Shown one piece after another: positions 1 through 12,490 of a DNA stretch of 64,000 nt (the first letter of the stretch is position 1; every line of letters starts with the position of its first letter). Under the pieces are notes generated by a model, which saw only the letters and a program-made list of their open reading frames with translations, was not told the DNA's origin and ran no database searches. Location of the stretch: assembly GCA_009760855.2 (NCBI GenBank), contig WPIO01000005.1:1-64000 (forward strand). Reading direction: 5' to 3'. The stretch is from Cristatella mucedo. Lineage: Eukaryota > Bryozoa > Phylactolaemata > Cristatellidae. Made by a program: the position numbers and the translations under genes.

Positions 1-475
1 TTGCACGTTGCCGCATCACACCACTTTTCTTTTACATGGCTACCGATCAAACGGTGCGTCGAATTTAAAGTTTTGCAGCTCACTTGTGGGTCCTTCCATT
101 CTCTTGCTCCAGCACTTCCCAGTAAGCCAATCAGCATCGTAATGCGAGATCTTCGGTCTTAGCACCAACCTCAAATTCTTTGGAGACTGCGCCTTTTACT
201 GAAATACTCCCAGAGCTTTGAGTTCACTATCGACTGACGCCATAACTTCCGCTGACTTGGCGATATTGAAAAAGAAGCTAAAAACGCAACTGTTCTTCAT
301 ACCATTAGCTGGGTCCATGTGAGTTCTCCTTTGTGCGTTCATGTGTGCTGACGCTGTGCATGCTATCCCTAACCATATTAACCTGCTTAGTTTACGACGT
401 ATGTAAAGTGCCTAGGAAGAGATATATGTCTCTTAGGGCGCAATAAAAATACCTTTGATCGTCATCATTATTTTA
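1..475 (+). mobile_element. LINE-A (CR1/L2-type) 3' relic
   Basis: The right half matches the 3' end seen many times in this window: GAAGCTAAAAACGCAACTG (from about 273), the 'GTGCTGACGCTGTGCATGCTATC' region, then a decayed copy of the AAAGCGCC...GGCGCTTT hairpin (about 405-445) and a T/ATT-rich tail. The coding part is too decayed to translate. Confidence 0.6.
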
Positions 476-2330
476 TTACTTGACTTTTTTAATTCTATTG
501 AGCTCCTGAATTTTTTGTACGATATGAATGCTCTGTGCTACTGATTTCGCTTCCAAAACCTTTTAAGCTGGGTCAAGACGATGCTGTGTTTCCTACCCAT
601 TTTGTATACTAAGTTTTAGGATGCAAGAAAGTTGGCTTTTATTTGTGCATGTGCCGTCCTACTGTATATACTGCATATGTATGCATATATAAATATATAC
701 TTATGATTCTGATGTAATTAAATGATAGGCATAACAAATGACGGCGATGCGATTCAGCTGTGGCAATGATTTTTCCTACATTTAGTTGTGCATTGTCAGT
801 AGGTGCTCAGAGTGTATCGTATACAATGCGATAGACTTCGATCAGCGCCGCAAACTTACTGTCCTTCCCCCTTATTTTCAATGAAGGTGGACCCTTCCCG
901 ATAGTTCTTACCACCTCCGAGTGTCTAAGTCAAAAAGTGAACCCGAGCTCTACGTTTCCTAAAAGCATCCAGGCGAGGAAGGCCCCAGTCTGGTGCCGTA
1001 GGCAGCGAGCTAGGAAGAAAATAGGATAAAGGTAGGACTGCTTAGCGAGCCTTCGGGAATGGAGAAAGGGAGCAGCGGAAAACTGCCCTGCATAGCAATT
1101 TCTGGTCTAAGCGAGGCGGATTTGAGCAATTGGCAATTGGAAATTTGACAATTGGAGCTTCGGGCGGCGACGCATGCAGAAATCTCGCCACTAAAGCACA
1201 AGGCGAGCGCTATGCCCTTCACTTGTGACGTACCAAACTTGAACACGGTTTCACAAAAATTTCTTTCACAGCACAAGAAAGGATAGAAACAGTAAGAATG
1301 CGCATTGCTGCCTCGGGAGTCCTCCAGGCCTATGTCGGCGCCCTCCGCCATAGCCAATAATGGATTTGCACACCTAGGATCCCGGTAAAGTCAACCCGGC
1401 GAGAGATTGTAGGATACTTTGGCCCCGTTTCGCCGGCAGCGATTAGGAATAAGTGCAAGGTTTGAGATACGCCCATCGATCGCTAACGCGAGGGACAATG
1501 TCGGCAATTAGCTCGCGCCTCCAGCTAACGGGGTCAGGAGGTCAAATCGGCCAGTGAGCCATACCAAGCTGACCCAGCCCGTTCCAAGTGGAATCGGGCG
1601 GGGGGTCGGAGCTTGTACGACGGAAATGCACCTTCAGCGCGCACAAGCGAAGATCAAGCTTCGTCTGGCGCTGACTGTAAATGAATTCGTCGTTTTTCAT
1701 TGCAGTTGGTGCCGAGGCGTTCGGAACGGAGCCAGAGGAAGCCGTTTGCAAGCGCTGCAGCGGCCACTCCGACTGGCGATCGCGACGAGGTATCGGCGAT
1801 CATACATAGGGCGGAAAGGACGAGGCTGCGCGTGAGTATCGGGCACTGAGAGCACGGGCATAGAGTAATTCCAGTTCAAGCTAGAAAGTTCGATACTACT
1901 ACCGCAATCTTTGCTAAACGCGTCACGTAAGATGGATACGCCTCCCCCCTCAAGTCTGGAGAGCCGAGTGCCGAGCGACACGATCGGCTGCTTTCGAAGA
2001 AGCTGCTCGTTCAGCGAATGCACCTGTGCAGAGTGACCTGCGCTTGACCTTCAACTCTCGGCTATGAATGTGCATGCGCTACAAAGCTGTGACACTGATC
2101 GCGATTCTAAGCGAAGCTGTACCTGGGTGAGAATAGCGGCCTTGGATATCGAAGCTGCAGCGGCTACTGCTGCTGGGGGTCGAAGTCACGTGGCCCGTTG
2201 CCAGGCATTTTAGCAACTCGACCAATAACATGCATAGACCAACCGCGTACGGGCCTCCGGGAGGGGCCCGCAGGTAGCGGAAGAGGCATGAGGCCTCGAC
2301 AGCGAGCCAGAGCCGGAGCCTCCCGGCTGC

Positions 2331-2360
2331 GGGGGGGGGGGGGTGGGCCCCCCCCCCCCC
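2331..2360. repeat. G13-T-GGG-C13 inverted homopolymer block
   Basis: Thirteen G, one T and three G are followed directly by thirteen C, flanked by GGCTGC and GGCCCCGC. The two halves can pair, and the G run could form a quadruplex. It may also be an assembly-sensitive spot. Confidence 0.85.
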
Positions 2361-2875
2361 GGCCCCGCAGCAAAAGTTTGAAGGCGGTCGCCATTTGACT
2401 GGCTAGAACTTTTCTTAAAAACAATCGCTCCACTGAAATTGCACACGAACTGCTACGAATGTGTTGCATCGCCTTCGGGAACTCGCGATGCAGCGAATAA
2501 AAGTTTGAGAACTTTCGGGGGCACTGTATACGGTGCTAACTACGGCCGAAAGACTCCTCAGGCGCTACTGAGAAAGGACAGCCGTCATTGGGCATCACGT
2601 GAGGAATGATTTCCGCTTCGGGGCAATCCACCTGCAAATTCCAAAACAAGCTCCGGAAAGATGCGGTTATCGTTCCCATTTTTTGGCAGAAATGTTGCAT
2701 GTTTTCTCAGAAATTTTCGCGAAAATGAATCTCAGTTTTCTTGCAAAAATGACCTCCAGAGTCACTCCCAAGCCAGGTGCCTGGCACTTTCGTGCAGGCG
2801 TAGCGAATTGCCGTCTTCCTCAGCAGTCTACTCCTGCGGCGAAGCCAGGGGATGGCACAGGTGACAGCTGCCATC

Positions 2876-2932
2876 CTCTGGCCTGTCACACCCTCTGGCC
2901 TGCCACACCCTGGCCTGCAAACCCCTGGCCTG
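2876..2932 (+). repeat. Short minisatellite, CTGGCCTG-based
   Basis: Four imperfect units of about 14-17 bp, each starting CTGGCCTG and followed by a C/A-rich spacer. Confidence 0.7.
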
Positions 2933-3365
2933 GTAGCTGGGAGCCGAGTCTGACACTCGTTCAGGCTGGCTTCCCAGACGCCCTTTTACAGTGGTGCTCC
3001 GCTCCCAGCCCCCAGGCCACCGCGGTCCTGGCTTCACCTCGGGTCTACTCTGACTAAAAAAGACCATAACTCAGATGCGCATCAGTCCAATTTCGAGTGT
3101 TCCTTCTACTAAACAGTCTTTAAAATGTACCCACAAAATGCCTCGCCATAGCCCACGTGGGCTGTCCTTCGCATGGCCTGCAAAGGCCGGAGCCAACGCC
3201 GCAAGCCACCGCAATTTAATGTATTCTGTCGCTAATCTACCAGATAGTGGCTTCACGACGCTCAATTTCTGATTTCAAACTACTCTAAAATGATCTCGTT
3301 CGAGTTTACCCACAAAATTTCGGGACATTGAGCACTCGTGCTTACATGCAATTCAGTGCAATCTA

Positions 3366-3405
3366 ACTACTATGTAATGTAATGTGTCTCCGCCTGTAAC
3401 TCCAC
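3366..3405 (-). mobile_element. LINE-B 3' tail fragment
   Basis: A few TGTAA units and then TGTCTCCGCCTGTAACTCC. This is the same tail as at 3620-3660 and 25187-25230, so this is a third copy of the LINE-B terminus, cut off by the adjacent SINE-A. Confidence 0.5.
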
Positions 3406-3424
3406 AAAAAAAGAAAAGAAAGAA

Positions 3425-3528
3425 AATATTAGCTAATTTAACATCCTTATTTGTACAATGGCAGAAAAGCCTTAATGGCTATCACCACCGCTTGCAGTCG
3501 GCAATAAAGGATCGCCCACTTAGTCGGA
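3425..3528 (-). mobile_element. SINE-A, 5'-truncated
   Basis: On the minus strand it reads the SINE-A body: CGATCCTTTATTGCCGACTG, the GCGGTGGTGATAGCC segment, a (T)AAGGCTTTTCTGCCATTG stretch, and the terminal TTAAATTAGCTAATATT. The tRNA-like head is missing. Confidence 0.7.
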
Positions 3529-3614
3529 AAGAGCGGACGCTTTACCTTTAGGGCCATCATGGCCAGCCGCAGAGAGTAAGTGGATGCTATGTAGGAGAGT
3601 TTTTTTCTAGCGCA

Positions 3615-3978
3615 CTCGTGTATCTCCGTCAGTAACTCCACAAAGTGATAAAGACCATGTGGGTGTTACGCAGGAGAGTTTTGTATAGCGCACTCACAGC
3701 CTAAGCGGCTTTCGGTACGCATTCGGTAGCCAACAGACTTCGTCTCACGCAACACAGAGAAAGTGGGAAGCATAGCAGAGTTAGGAGAGCAGTTGGGGTA
3801 GTGAGTAGCATAGAAGTAGCAGTTCAGGACCGCAGAAAAAGATGTGCCATAGTCGGCAGTTGGAGAGTAGATGTCGTTGTGTAAGAATTGTGGAAGCGAG
3901 TTCCACAGTCTAGGACCTGCAGAGCTAAAGCTTCTGTCGCCAACTCGAAGCCTACGCGGCATTCGATATGTATTCAAG
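3615..3978 (-). mobile_element. LINE-B (CR1/L2-type) 3' fragment
   Basis: Reverse-strand frame 3666-3977 carries the hallmark C-terminal motif GDRSFSSAGPRLWNSLPQFL of CR1/L2-type LINE proteins. It is followed by ESRLGCECAIQNSPA and the LINE-B 3' UTR ending in TGTAA-type repeats. The same sequence recurs at 25187-25790. The right edge is broken by a SINE-B at 3980. Confidence 0.85.
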
Positions 3979-3979
3979 A

Positions 3980-4132
3980 GTCTGCAGACTTGGCCCAGCG
4001 GTTAAGGTACTCGCCCCGACCAAGGTCTGGCCGAGGTCGTGGGCTCGAGCGCCCGTGGCATATGTGAAACGCCCGAACAGAGATTAGGTTCTCTTAAGGA
4101 GCTATACAAATTAATTATGTTTTTATTATTTT
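3980..4132 (+). mobile_element. SINE-B (tRNA head, LINE-A-like tail)
   Basis: The head has an A-box-like TGGCCCAGCGGTTAAGG and a B-box-like GGGCTCGAGCGCCC, as in a pol III tRNA promoter. After CATATGTGAAACGCCC comes AGAGATTAGGTTCTCT, the same hairpin region as the LINE-A 3' end, and an AT-rich tail. It sits inside a LINE-B copy. Confidence 0.8.
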
Positions 4133-4142
4133 TATCTCACGC

Positions 4143-5345
4143 AAGAAAGGAAGGTGGAAAGCATAGCTAAGTCAGAAGGGCAGTTGAGGTTGTGAGTCCC
4201 ATGGAAGTATCATTCCAGGACGGCTGCAAAAGATTGCCACAGTCGGCAGCAGGTGAGTACATGTCGATGCTTGAGAATTGCGGAAGTGAGTTCCACAGTC
4301 TACGACCTGCAGTACAAAAGCTGCTGTTGCCAACAGTCTTTAGGCTGAGAAATGGACCAGCTAATTTGTTGTCCAATGAGGACCTGGGGGCACGAAGAGG
4401 CAGAAACTGGTGCAGCTGTACAGCTAGATATGGAGGAGACAAGCCGTGGCGGACCTTTGGGTCAGCTTAAGAACATTACTCTGTATCTGATGAGCAGCAA
4501 GGAGCCATTTAAGCTCCGTCAGTAAATAAGACACGTGGTCAAACTTCTGGAATGTGTAGCTAGCCTTGTAGTTATATTCGCACTAGCTGAAGTGGCCTAG
4601 TAGATTTTTTCGGTAACCAAGCCAAAATAGAATTGCAATACTCTAACCAACATATGACTGGGGAAATAGTTGAATTATTTGCAAGCCACCCCGTAGGCAG
4701 TCCCTAATCTTAGATAGGGATCGCATGGGATTGTTAGCTGCGGAAGCAGTCTTCCTAACGAAACTTCCAAAACATGGGCAGTTGTCAAAGGCTACACCTA
4801 AATTCCTAGCATGCGGTGACGAGCGTCAACAACAGCATCACCAATAAGAAGTGCAAAGTTTTCTAGTCCAGCCACATTTTTCATTGTCCAATGAGTAGCA
4901 GCTCCGTGTTATAGCCGTTAGGTTTAAGGAAATTTGCCGATATCCGGGATCAAAGTTCTGCAAGCCAAGCATTCAGTTTATCAGTCTCTGCAGCCGATTC
5001 CGCCGGTTCAAGCGACAGATACAGCTGAGCATTGCCAGCATAAAGTGATAGCCGATTCCAGGTTTCCGAATCAAATTTCCCCCAGAGGTTCGATGTAAAT
5101 TTAGAGCGGAAAAAGACCAACGACGGACCCCTGCGGGACTTTCCAAGCCACTGGTCCGGTGAATGAAACAAGACCCCAAACGACAAGGATTGAACACGAT
5201 CGGACACGCATGACTTAAACCTCGCCGGTGCCTTGTCTGCTAGACCGATCGTTGTTCTCAATCGATGAAGTACGATATCACAATTAATAGTGTCGAAGGC
5301 AGCTGATAGATCCAGCAGGGCTATGGCAAGAACATCCACGTCATC
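4143..5345 (-). mobile_element. LINE-B reverse-transcriptase relic
   Basis: Two separated reverse-strand frames belong to one degraded element. Frame 4950-5339 contains the RT motif A region (LLDLSAAFDTINCDIVLHRL) and a downstream YAGNAQLYLS segment, where the YxDD-region aspartates are altered. Frame 4167-4442 contains a decayed C-terminus (AGRRLWNSLPQF). Stops and shifts lie between them. Non-functional. Confidence 0.85.
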
Positions 5346-5349
5346 ATTG

Positions 5350-5445
5350 CTGCTTAGGATAATAATAATAATATTATGTGTATAGTGCCCTCAGCGAACT
5401 GAATTTTTTCATCGGCACTTTAAAGATGCTGTAAGGAAATCATGA
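5350..5445 (-). mobile_element. LINE-A 3' end, truncated
   Basis: An (ATA)n stretch followed by GTGCCCTCAGCGAACTGAAT and GGCACTTTAAAGATGCTG. This is the reverse-complemented LINE-A tail inserted within the LINE-B relic. Confidence 0.65.
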
Positions 5446-5454
5446 CCAAATATC

Positions 5455-5830
5455 ATTGATGGTTACACGGAAGGGAGCAGTCTCAGTGGAATGGTGTCAC
5501 TTGAATCCCGGCTGAAATCTATCGGAGAATGTATTCTTTTCAATGGGTGCTGCAAATGCTTAGCGATAGTCTTTTCACAAACTTTGACAAAAAGGATGAA
5601 GAAAACTGAGTGATGGCTTGCTAGGACTTCTGAATCTAATCCAGGCTTTTAAGTACCGGTCTAAAAATGGCCGATTTGAAGGACTTCGGTACAACCCCAT
5701 TTTCCAGTGAAGCATTAAGACCTTGACTTGTACAGGTCATCAGAAGTTCAAAATGGCACTATGGTTACACCAGAAGATAGATAATTTTGTCCTTGTTGTT
5801 TGCAAAATTTTGCACGCCGGTCGGTCAATT
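5455..5830 (-). mobile_element. LINE 5' RT-domain remnant
   Basis: The reverse strand translates in pieces as LNASLENGVVPKSFKSA and then RPVLK, matching the start of the CR1/L2 RT domain (GxxPxxFKxAxVxPxLK). It probably belongs to the same element as 4143-5345, now split by the LINE-A insertion. Confidence 0.55.
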
Positions 5831-8273
5831 AATATTTGAGAAATATCAATAAATGTGCTTTGAGGGACATAACTCCTATAGGGTGGGGCATAACTCCCCA
5901 CCTCTCCGGAGTTCCCCCTTAAGGCAATTTGTTAAGTCGCAACCTCTGAACTTACTTAAGAGATTTTCCGAGGTTTCTGCGTGCGATCGGCTACCTTAAA
6001 TATCGACTAAAAGGAGCTAGCCTCCAGAAGACCCTATATTACCCCTCTGTGGTCTTGACTAGCAGAAAAAACCTTTGCCAAGCCGTAAAAAAAGATTTTA
6101 ATCTGAGGGGCTACGGCCCGGTCCAATAACTTAATCCGCTACAATCTTGTGCAATACGACCAGAAACTCCACACAAGAAGCTCTAGTTATGATTTGAAAT
6201 AATGCTGCATTTTGTAAAGCTTCCTTAAAAAAGTCATCGCTTTAGGCATGGAAATTATCACGCCATTAGCTGCAATCAACTGCAATTTGCTTGGGCCAGC
6301 ATCACAGTCTACCACCGCCTTCCACAAACCGACTGGAAATTGAATACACGAAGCTCGAATCGATTGCGTAGCCTACTATACTGAGCTTCCAGTCAAATCT
6401 ATTACTTTTGCACGATTGTGCACTCACATTTTCATACATAATCCATACTTTACAATCAGCCCCTATCACCCAGAAATCATATTAACGAAGCCTAAATTGT
6501 ATCGGCTATTACAGTACCCTCTATTTATTGCATACCTGTAATTTTTTATTCGCTCGGTACAGCCCTGGTGGCAGTGGCCTACGCAAGCCACATTTGGAGG
6601 ACGGGCTTCGCGACGCCACATGACAGTGCGGTTGACTGGTCTGACTGGTAGCGGAAGCATAATAATATAAGGCTTTATTTTCATTCAAAGGAGAATGCTT
6701 GCTACGATCCAATTGCCAATTGCCATGAGGGCACGTATTGAGCGCATAGCCACCGTTCTGCCATGGGAGCCCGCTGGGCCTCCCGCTACCACCACTATTC
6801 TATGGAGATGTCAGGATTAGTAATTTAGTAAAATAAATTTTGGAAAGAAATAATTATATATATATATATATATGTATATCTATATGCAGCATACTATGCA
6901 TTACTATGTTCGTAGCTGACCTGGATGCTACGTCGGCACTGCAGATTCCGGAAGGAAGGAGCAACCACAGGCATGGTCCATGACGGGCTGCAAGAGTGGT
7001 ACTGTCGCTTCAGTGTCAGTTTTTAGAGCGGCGATAATTTCTTTTAAGGAGGATGGTATTTTAAGAGTTTCTAAATATATCATCAGCTATAGACAATTTT
7101 GAAGACGCCTCCGAGCGCTGCACTCTCGGCGCGCTGTCTGAGGCTGTCGAAACGTGATACCGCATTTCCTGGAAAGGTCAACGGAGGCTTCCAGGCGGCA
7201 AGCGTGGAGCTAAAAGCTTGCCAAAAAGATTTATAAAGTTAACCTAAGAACTAAGGGGAACTATTAAAAAAACCAAGAAGAGTTTAAATACTGTTTTCAG
7301 GGGGGCTAAAGATATTTTCTGAGCAGATTTTGAGGAAACGTCCTTGACCTGTGTCTAGCCCCTTACGGCCGGTTCTGTTGAGTGCGATGGCAGTTGTCGG
7401 AAACAGAACCATACCAAAATCTGCTTATGCTTTTAGCGAATTACAGAATAATCTCGATCATAATAATAAGTTACTCCTCTTGTCTTGGTGGAGGTACATT
7501 CGGAGGGAAATACGTACGGCCAATATACAGCTCATAAAACAAGAGCACATGCATAAGCATATACAATACCTGTGTGTGTAAAAATATGCAGTGTACATGC
7601 ATGCAAAGGGCCAAAGACATATTGTCAGATTTCGACGGACAAATAATGGTGAATGGTAGAACGCTGAAAGTTGTGCACAAAACGCAGTTTTTTCCTGCAT
7701 AATTAGCAATAGGTCTTGAATTCTTAAATGCCATGCAGCTCGATGTCCGCCAGACTTTTTGGCTGATCTACGAGAGTGCATAACTAAAAACTTTTTTACT
7801 GTGACAGATCTCATGTCGGATGTGTCTCATGTCGAATGTGTCTGTGTCACTTATGGCTCACGGGCACTTAGCAAGAGGGCTTTGTTCTCAATTGTTTCTA
7901 CTGTTGCTTTGGCTTTTACTTTAAATTTATCTCGAGACCCAGACCAGCAGCCAAATAACGGCTAAGCGTGGCCAAGAAGGATTCAATGAGCATTCCTTAT
8001 CGTGCCTTTCAGCCACCTGATCTTTTTGTTTTAAAGTCACCTTAGAACTTGCATCCTATTGACTATCAAAAGCAATTGTTCTTGCCAAGGTAGCCAGCCG
8101 TTTGTGTCGAAGGTCGTCAGTTTGATTCAAGAAGTGGATAAAGACAAACTAGTCTAACTGAATGAGCAACGTATTTTATTGGCGCTATGATTGGCGAGGA
8201 TGGTCTGTACTTTTATAAAGATCTCATTAAATGACTGTCATAGTACTGTAGGTAGAGATCCAGTTATCGGCTC
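5831..8273. other. No gene recognised; AT-rich
   Basis: Short random open frames only. A (TA)n tract sits at 6854-6873. No domain, RNA gene or clear repeat family was recognised. Confidence 0.5.
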
Positions 8274-9120
8274 GCACGTACGAGCTCGATGGCGGTAACT
8301 CGGGTTACCGAATTTCCACAAGTAGAATCGCAATTAATTATTTATTTTGCGAATAGCTGCTCTAAAAAAATATAGCGTTTCCAAGTCGGAAACGCCCGTT
8401 GACCTAATTCAGGAGCAGCGCCGTTAGAATCATGTCAGAGCAATCTGAAGAACTACGTGCGAAAGAGCTCAATGAAAGGATGCACGGTATGGATGGCTAT
8501 AACGGCGATATAAAAGATGTTAGCAATGATGTTCTTAACAACGCAATGGAACTGGTGTGCAAGTTCTCGGAAAAATTTCCCGGGAACTTCATTGCCACCC
8601 ACTGGTCTGAAAAGATCATGCAAGAGGTCAGGAATCGCGACGCCAGTGCTCGCCTGGGTGGTATCGCTGATAGTGAAGACGAAGATCCTGAAAATATTGG
8701 CGTGCCATTGACGGCGGCATCCGATATGGTACAGACGCGTGGCAGAAAAAGTTCCATCAGCTCAGTAGGCTGCTCCGGGCGTGCAGATACGCTGCTGATA
8801 CGCGTGGGGCACCCGAAGAAGGCACCAGCGGTTGTCCCAAATCAGCCATCAATCTTAAACAATTTCTCGAAAAAATAGGCTCAATTTTCGTGATCGAGCC
8901 CCGGATCCTTGCCTTGGATCTGGTCAGCCGCTTTGCACTGGCGAAATAAAAATGATCGTTTTCGAAATCGCTGTCTTTCTGCTGACGAATATAACTCGAC
9001 GAGCCCGACATTGTTTATCCTATTTGCATCTAATTTGGACCAATATTCAGGTAGTTATCGCAGTCCGCGCGAACCCGGTTTACCGGTAATCCGGGTTACC
9101 GCCATCGGGCTCATATGTAC
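8274..9120 (+). mobile_element. TIR-bounded DNA element carrying a small ORF
   Basis: The left end (8274-8310) and the reverse complement of the right end (9084-9120) align over about 37 bp with only a few differences, nearly all transitions. The shared core is CGATGGCGGTAAC. Each end also holds a nested 16-bp palindrome of the GGTAAC-(4)-GTTACC type (8294-8309 and 9085-9100, one mismatch in the latter). No clear target-site duplication is visible, so the exact termini and superfamily are unresolved. Confidence 0.7.
8432..8878 (+). CDS. Unrecognised 148-aa protein inside the TIR element
   Basis: This is an uninterrupted frame from ATG 8432 to TAG 8876. It is charged and mixed in composition, unlike the repeat-driven frames around it: an acidic N-terminus (MSEQSEELRAKELNER), a helix-like middle, an acidic patch (DSEDEDPENIG) and a basic C-terminus (TRGRKSS...HPKK...NNFSKK). 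An AATAAA lies at 8945, about 70 bases after the stop. No DDE triad or zinc finger is visible, so it is not a full transposase. The TRGR...PKK tail is faintly reminiscent of the C-termini of MULE/ZSWIM-type proteins, but I would not assign it. It could be the last exon or remnant of a transposase, or an accessory protein. Confidence 0.45.
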   Translation: MSEQSEELRAKELNERMHGMDGYNGDIKDVSNDVLNNAMELVCKFSEKFPGNFIATHWSEKIMQEVRNRDASARLGGIADSEDEDPENIGVPLTAASDMVQTRGRKSSISSVGCSGRADTLLIRVGHPKKAPAVVPNQPSILNNFSKK

Positions 9121-12100
9121 AAATCTGTTTTGTTTAATTGCTGCACTGCTCGAGTAATTATAAAGCGGTGGTTAGTCAATACATAAATTCGATGTACTTG
9201 ACACCATTATCCCCGGGCTTTACTTCGATCGCTTTGATCAGTGCTATGCTTCATAGCAAAACGTCTAGCGATGAGCAAACAGTGACCTGGTATTCAGCAG
9301 CTGAGCTAGTCCCTCTGATACTATGCTTTCTGCTTTATAATGTTCGGTAGGAGCTTCATTATGATTTGAGTCATCTTTGTGGATAGTAGCTGAATTTTGG
9401 CATACTGGACTGGACTGAGGAGTAAATGCGTTGATCTAGTGAATGGTCACATTATACCGAACAGGACACCCAGCTTGCTAGCAGAGGCCTTGAAGTGTCA
9501 GAAAGAGATCTGAATGGCCCCAAGCTACATACAAAGCGTTCTTAAGCCGTTACGTCTACAGCAAAAGTGGCCCTGAAGTTGCTGAATGCAAGCCAGATGA
9601 GGCGTGGGTGTAGCTGTGCATTCAACAAAAGGAGCCTCGCTCTCATTGGCCAGCGAACGAGAGAGCGTCTGGTCTCTCAAAGTAACTGCTGTCTAATTCC
9701 AGCTTAAGTCAACTGAGCGCGTCTTCCATTGCGGAGCTGCGACTAGTAGAAAGCAGCCCGACATCCGTTGCGATGTACGAAGTACGTTCTACTTTCGTTG
9801 GGAACAAGGTATGACTTCGCCAGGTCGGCAGCCCCAGTCAAGTGAACTTTCACTGACGGCACGTAAATAGTGCAAGCTGCCAAACCGACTGTAGCCGTAT
9901 ACCTCTCCTTACAGCAGCGCAGCGGCATGGGCCGCCCCTATTTCTATCCTCAACGACAATATCATGTCCTAATCATTATACTCGATGAAACTCCACCGAG
10001 TTCATTTAGAGAAAGAACTGATTTTGTACACGCAATCGTATATGACTGGTCTTTCCCTTTTGCATGAATATATAGCGGGTCTTGCCCCCTAAGCAAAAAA
10101 CTTAGCTTCTCCTCTATTCAAACAACCTACCCTTGCATGTTAAGTTAAAGCAAGCTACGGGTAATCTGATTCAGTTTGCCACTACATGCCTTTGGAAGCC
10201 CAGGTTTCAGCATTTTTTCTGTCAAATCAAAAAAGAAATAGCAATTTGGCGTTAATGATGACTCGCTCAAAACATAAAAGTAAAAAACAGCTTCTTATTC
10301 TAGCCAAATAACAATAGCCTTATTTTAAAATGAACTTTATTTCAGAATCAAATTTTGTTTCTTAGTTTAATTCGCGCACGACTGCAGTATTTCGTTTTTT
10401 ATGATTTGGCCAGTAATTTTTGCAATACTCAGAGTGAGAAAAAGTTGTTGTTGAGTTTTTTTATTGCTTACTTTATTCTTACTTCGTTTACGTCATAGAC
10501 TGTATTCAGCTATAAATTTAGAGGGCAATAAAGTATAGTCATGAAATGCAAAGTTAGTTGCTTGTATGTGTTGTGTGCAGTTTCCTCAAATATAGGCCTA
10601 AAACTATTGGCCTATATCACTATCAACCGTGGCAACTACAGTCTCAAGACCTTCACCTTTCTCGCTTTGCTCACAACCTCTCTTAAGAAGATGCTTTCCA
10701 GCTCTAATCTAAATCTAGTAGCCTTAACACGGCTCTTTCGTCTGTTGAGAAGGGACACAGCTATAAGGTTTTTCCACGTAGCTCACGTTGATCTTTTTCT
10801 ATGACTGACGGGGGGCTATTCCGCGTATCTTAGTGAATGGCCACCACGACAATAGAAGCTAGAAGCACACTAGACGACACTAGAACCTAGACTTGGAATT
10901 GACAAGTATAGATTCCTGTTCACTCTATAATTATCTGACAAGAAAAATCCGACTTACACGCATTCCTATGTACCATTCGATTGACAGTCAGTCTGATTTT
11001 GCGCTTTTTTCAAGCTTACGCTTAACAGTCCTAGCTAGCTAGCTTAGCGTCTTCAATAAACTAGGAAATCGGGGGGGGGGCTTATATGCGACTCAGAGTC
11101 TGCTGCCAATCACTCAAAATTTAATTGACTTGTGATGCTAATAAAGAATGTCTAAGAACCATTACAAAACTAAATTAACAGTGGAGGCAGTAAGATCAAA
11201 TAAATATCAGCAAGAGACGGCTAAAAAGAAATACCCTAGTCAGTAGCAGTAAAATAAATGGCTTCGTCGCTTAAGAATTATGGTACAGAGTTAACCGCTC
11301 TCGAATATACAGAACCACAGTGTCTTTCGCAAACAGTCTTTAATCGAAAGGAAAAAGGCAATAAACATTTTGTAAGAGAAGACCAGACGTCCAGATGGGG
11401 CAATACTGACGCAACATTTCAGTTAGGTATGACTAAGCTCTAAGTATTAGTGTCAACCGTGCCTTGAGCATAGAATCTTTGCTTTCAAAAGCCCATCAGC
11501 CGGTGAGTGTAGCTCGCACCAGCTCGGCGCTGCATTTGCCATCGAAGGTGCACTTACTTACGTCTGCACTTGGCCAGCTTTTGAAGCTCTCCGTAGGCAT
11601 TGAAATGTTTACTCTGAGAGCTGCTGCGGACGATTGGACATGGCGAAGCAGACTGGCGCCTGCCAGCGGAAAATGATGAGAGTGGGGCTCCATTCAATCA
11701 GACTCACCACGTGACTCACCCGCTTTGAGTTTTTCATTTCAATTCATACACGAATGCATGAAAGATCAAAAGGCCAGGCGGATGCAATCCAGCTAACGAA
11801 GAAATGCCGGAAGTGCTTGCAATGAGCAAAGGCGCGCAGACAAAGCACTCGCGAGGAGAGCCTAACTGACCTTTTGCAACCAGCCAAAAAGTCAATCTAC
11901 CTTTGTTAATTTGATTGGCTTCAGAGTAAACCAATGCTCCTTTCAACCAGGAGCACCTGTGCTAAGCAGGTGGTCTTTTACAGGTAAGCTCGTTTTCCGA
12001 GAAATTTTTATTCTGAACTCTGAAAGAAATCGCTATCATAAAGAGTGCTGCAGCTTAGTACTCTTGGACACATTACTTACCGTCTGGCTGCAGCTGCAAA

Positions 12101-12385
12101 TTGATTTCGCTTGTTCGAGCGCGTCTTGTCATGTAGTTCAAGCAACACTCGGTTCACATGGTGGTAAGATTGATTTCTCAATTCAAGAAAGTTAGTCGTG
12201 AATTTCCTTTTCTCAATAAGCTAGCTCCCAGTTGATCGACGGATTCAGATTAAAAGTCTTCCTCTCGCCCACTAGGACCGCCATGACTCGGCTCCTTCAT
12301 AGCCATCTGCAACTGCTAGCCCAGGTCGCTCAGCGTCAGCCGGAAACTCGCTGCCTCCTCTGCGCATGCTCTCTCGGGATAATAA
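9121..12385. other. No gene recognised
   Basis: Mostly AT-rich sequence with short frames. There is a G-run near 11071-11080. No recognisable family on either strand. Confidence 0.5.

Positions 12386-12490
<105 letters not shown>

Larger units (their letters stand above)
476..3365. other. No gene recognised; G/C-run hairpin and small minisatellite
   Basis: Several short open frames exist on both strands with no family similarity. The stretch includes the poly-G/poly-C block (2331-2360) and the CTGGCCTG repeat (2876-2932). The frame at 2599-3057 is open for 152 codons but is compositionally driven by the repeat, so I do not call a gene. Confidence 0.5.

Noticed and set aside
2599-3057. 152-codon frame
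   Set aside because: Its second half is the CTGGCCTG minisatellite and the first half shows no similarity or splice context.
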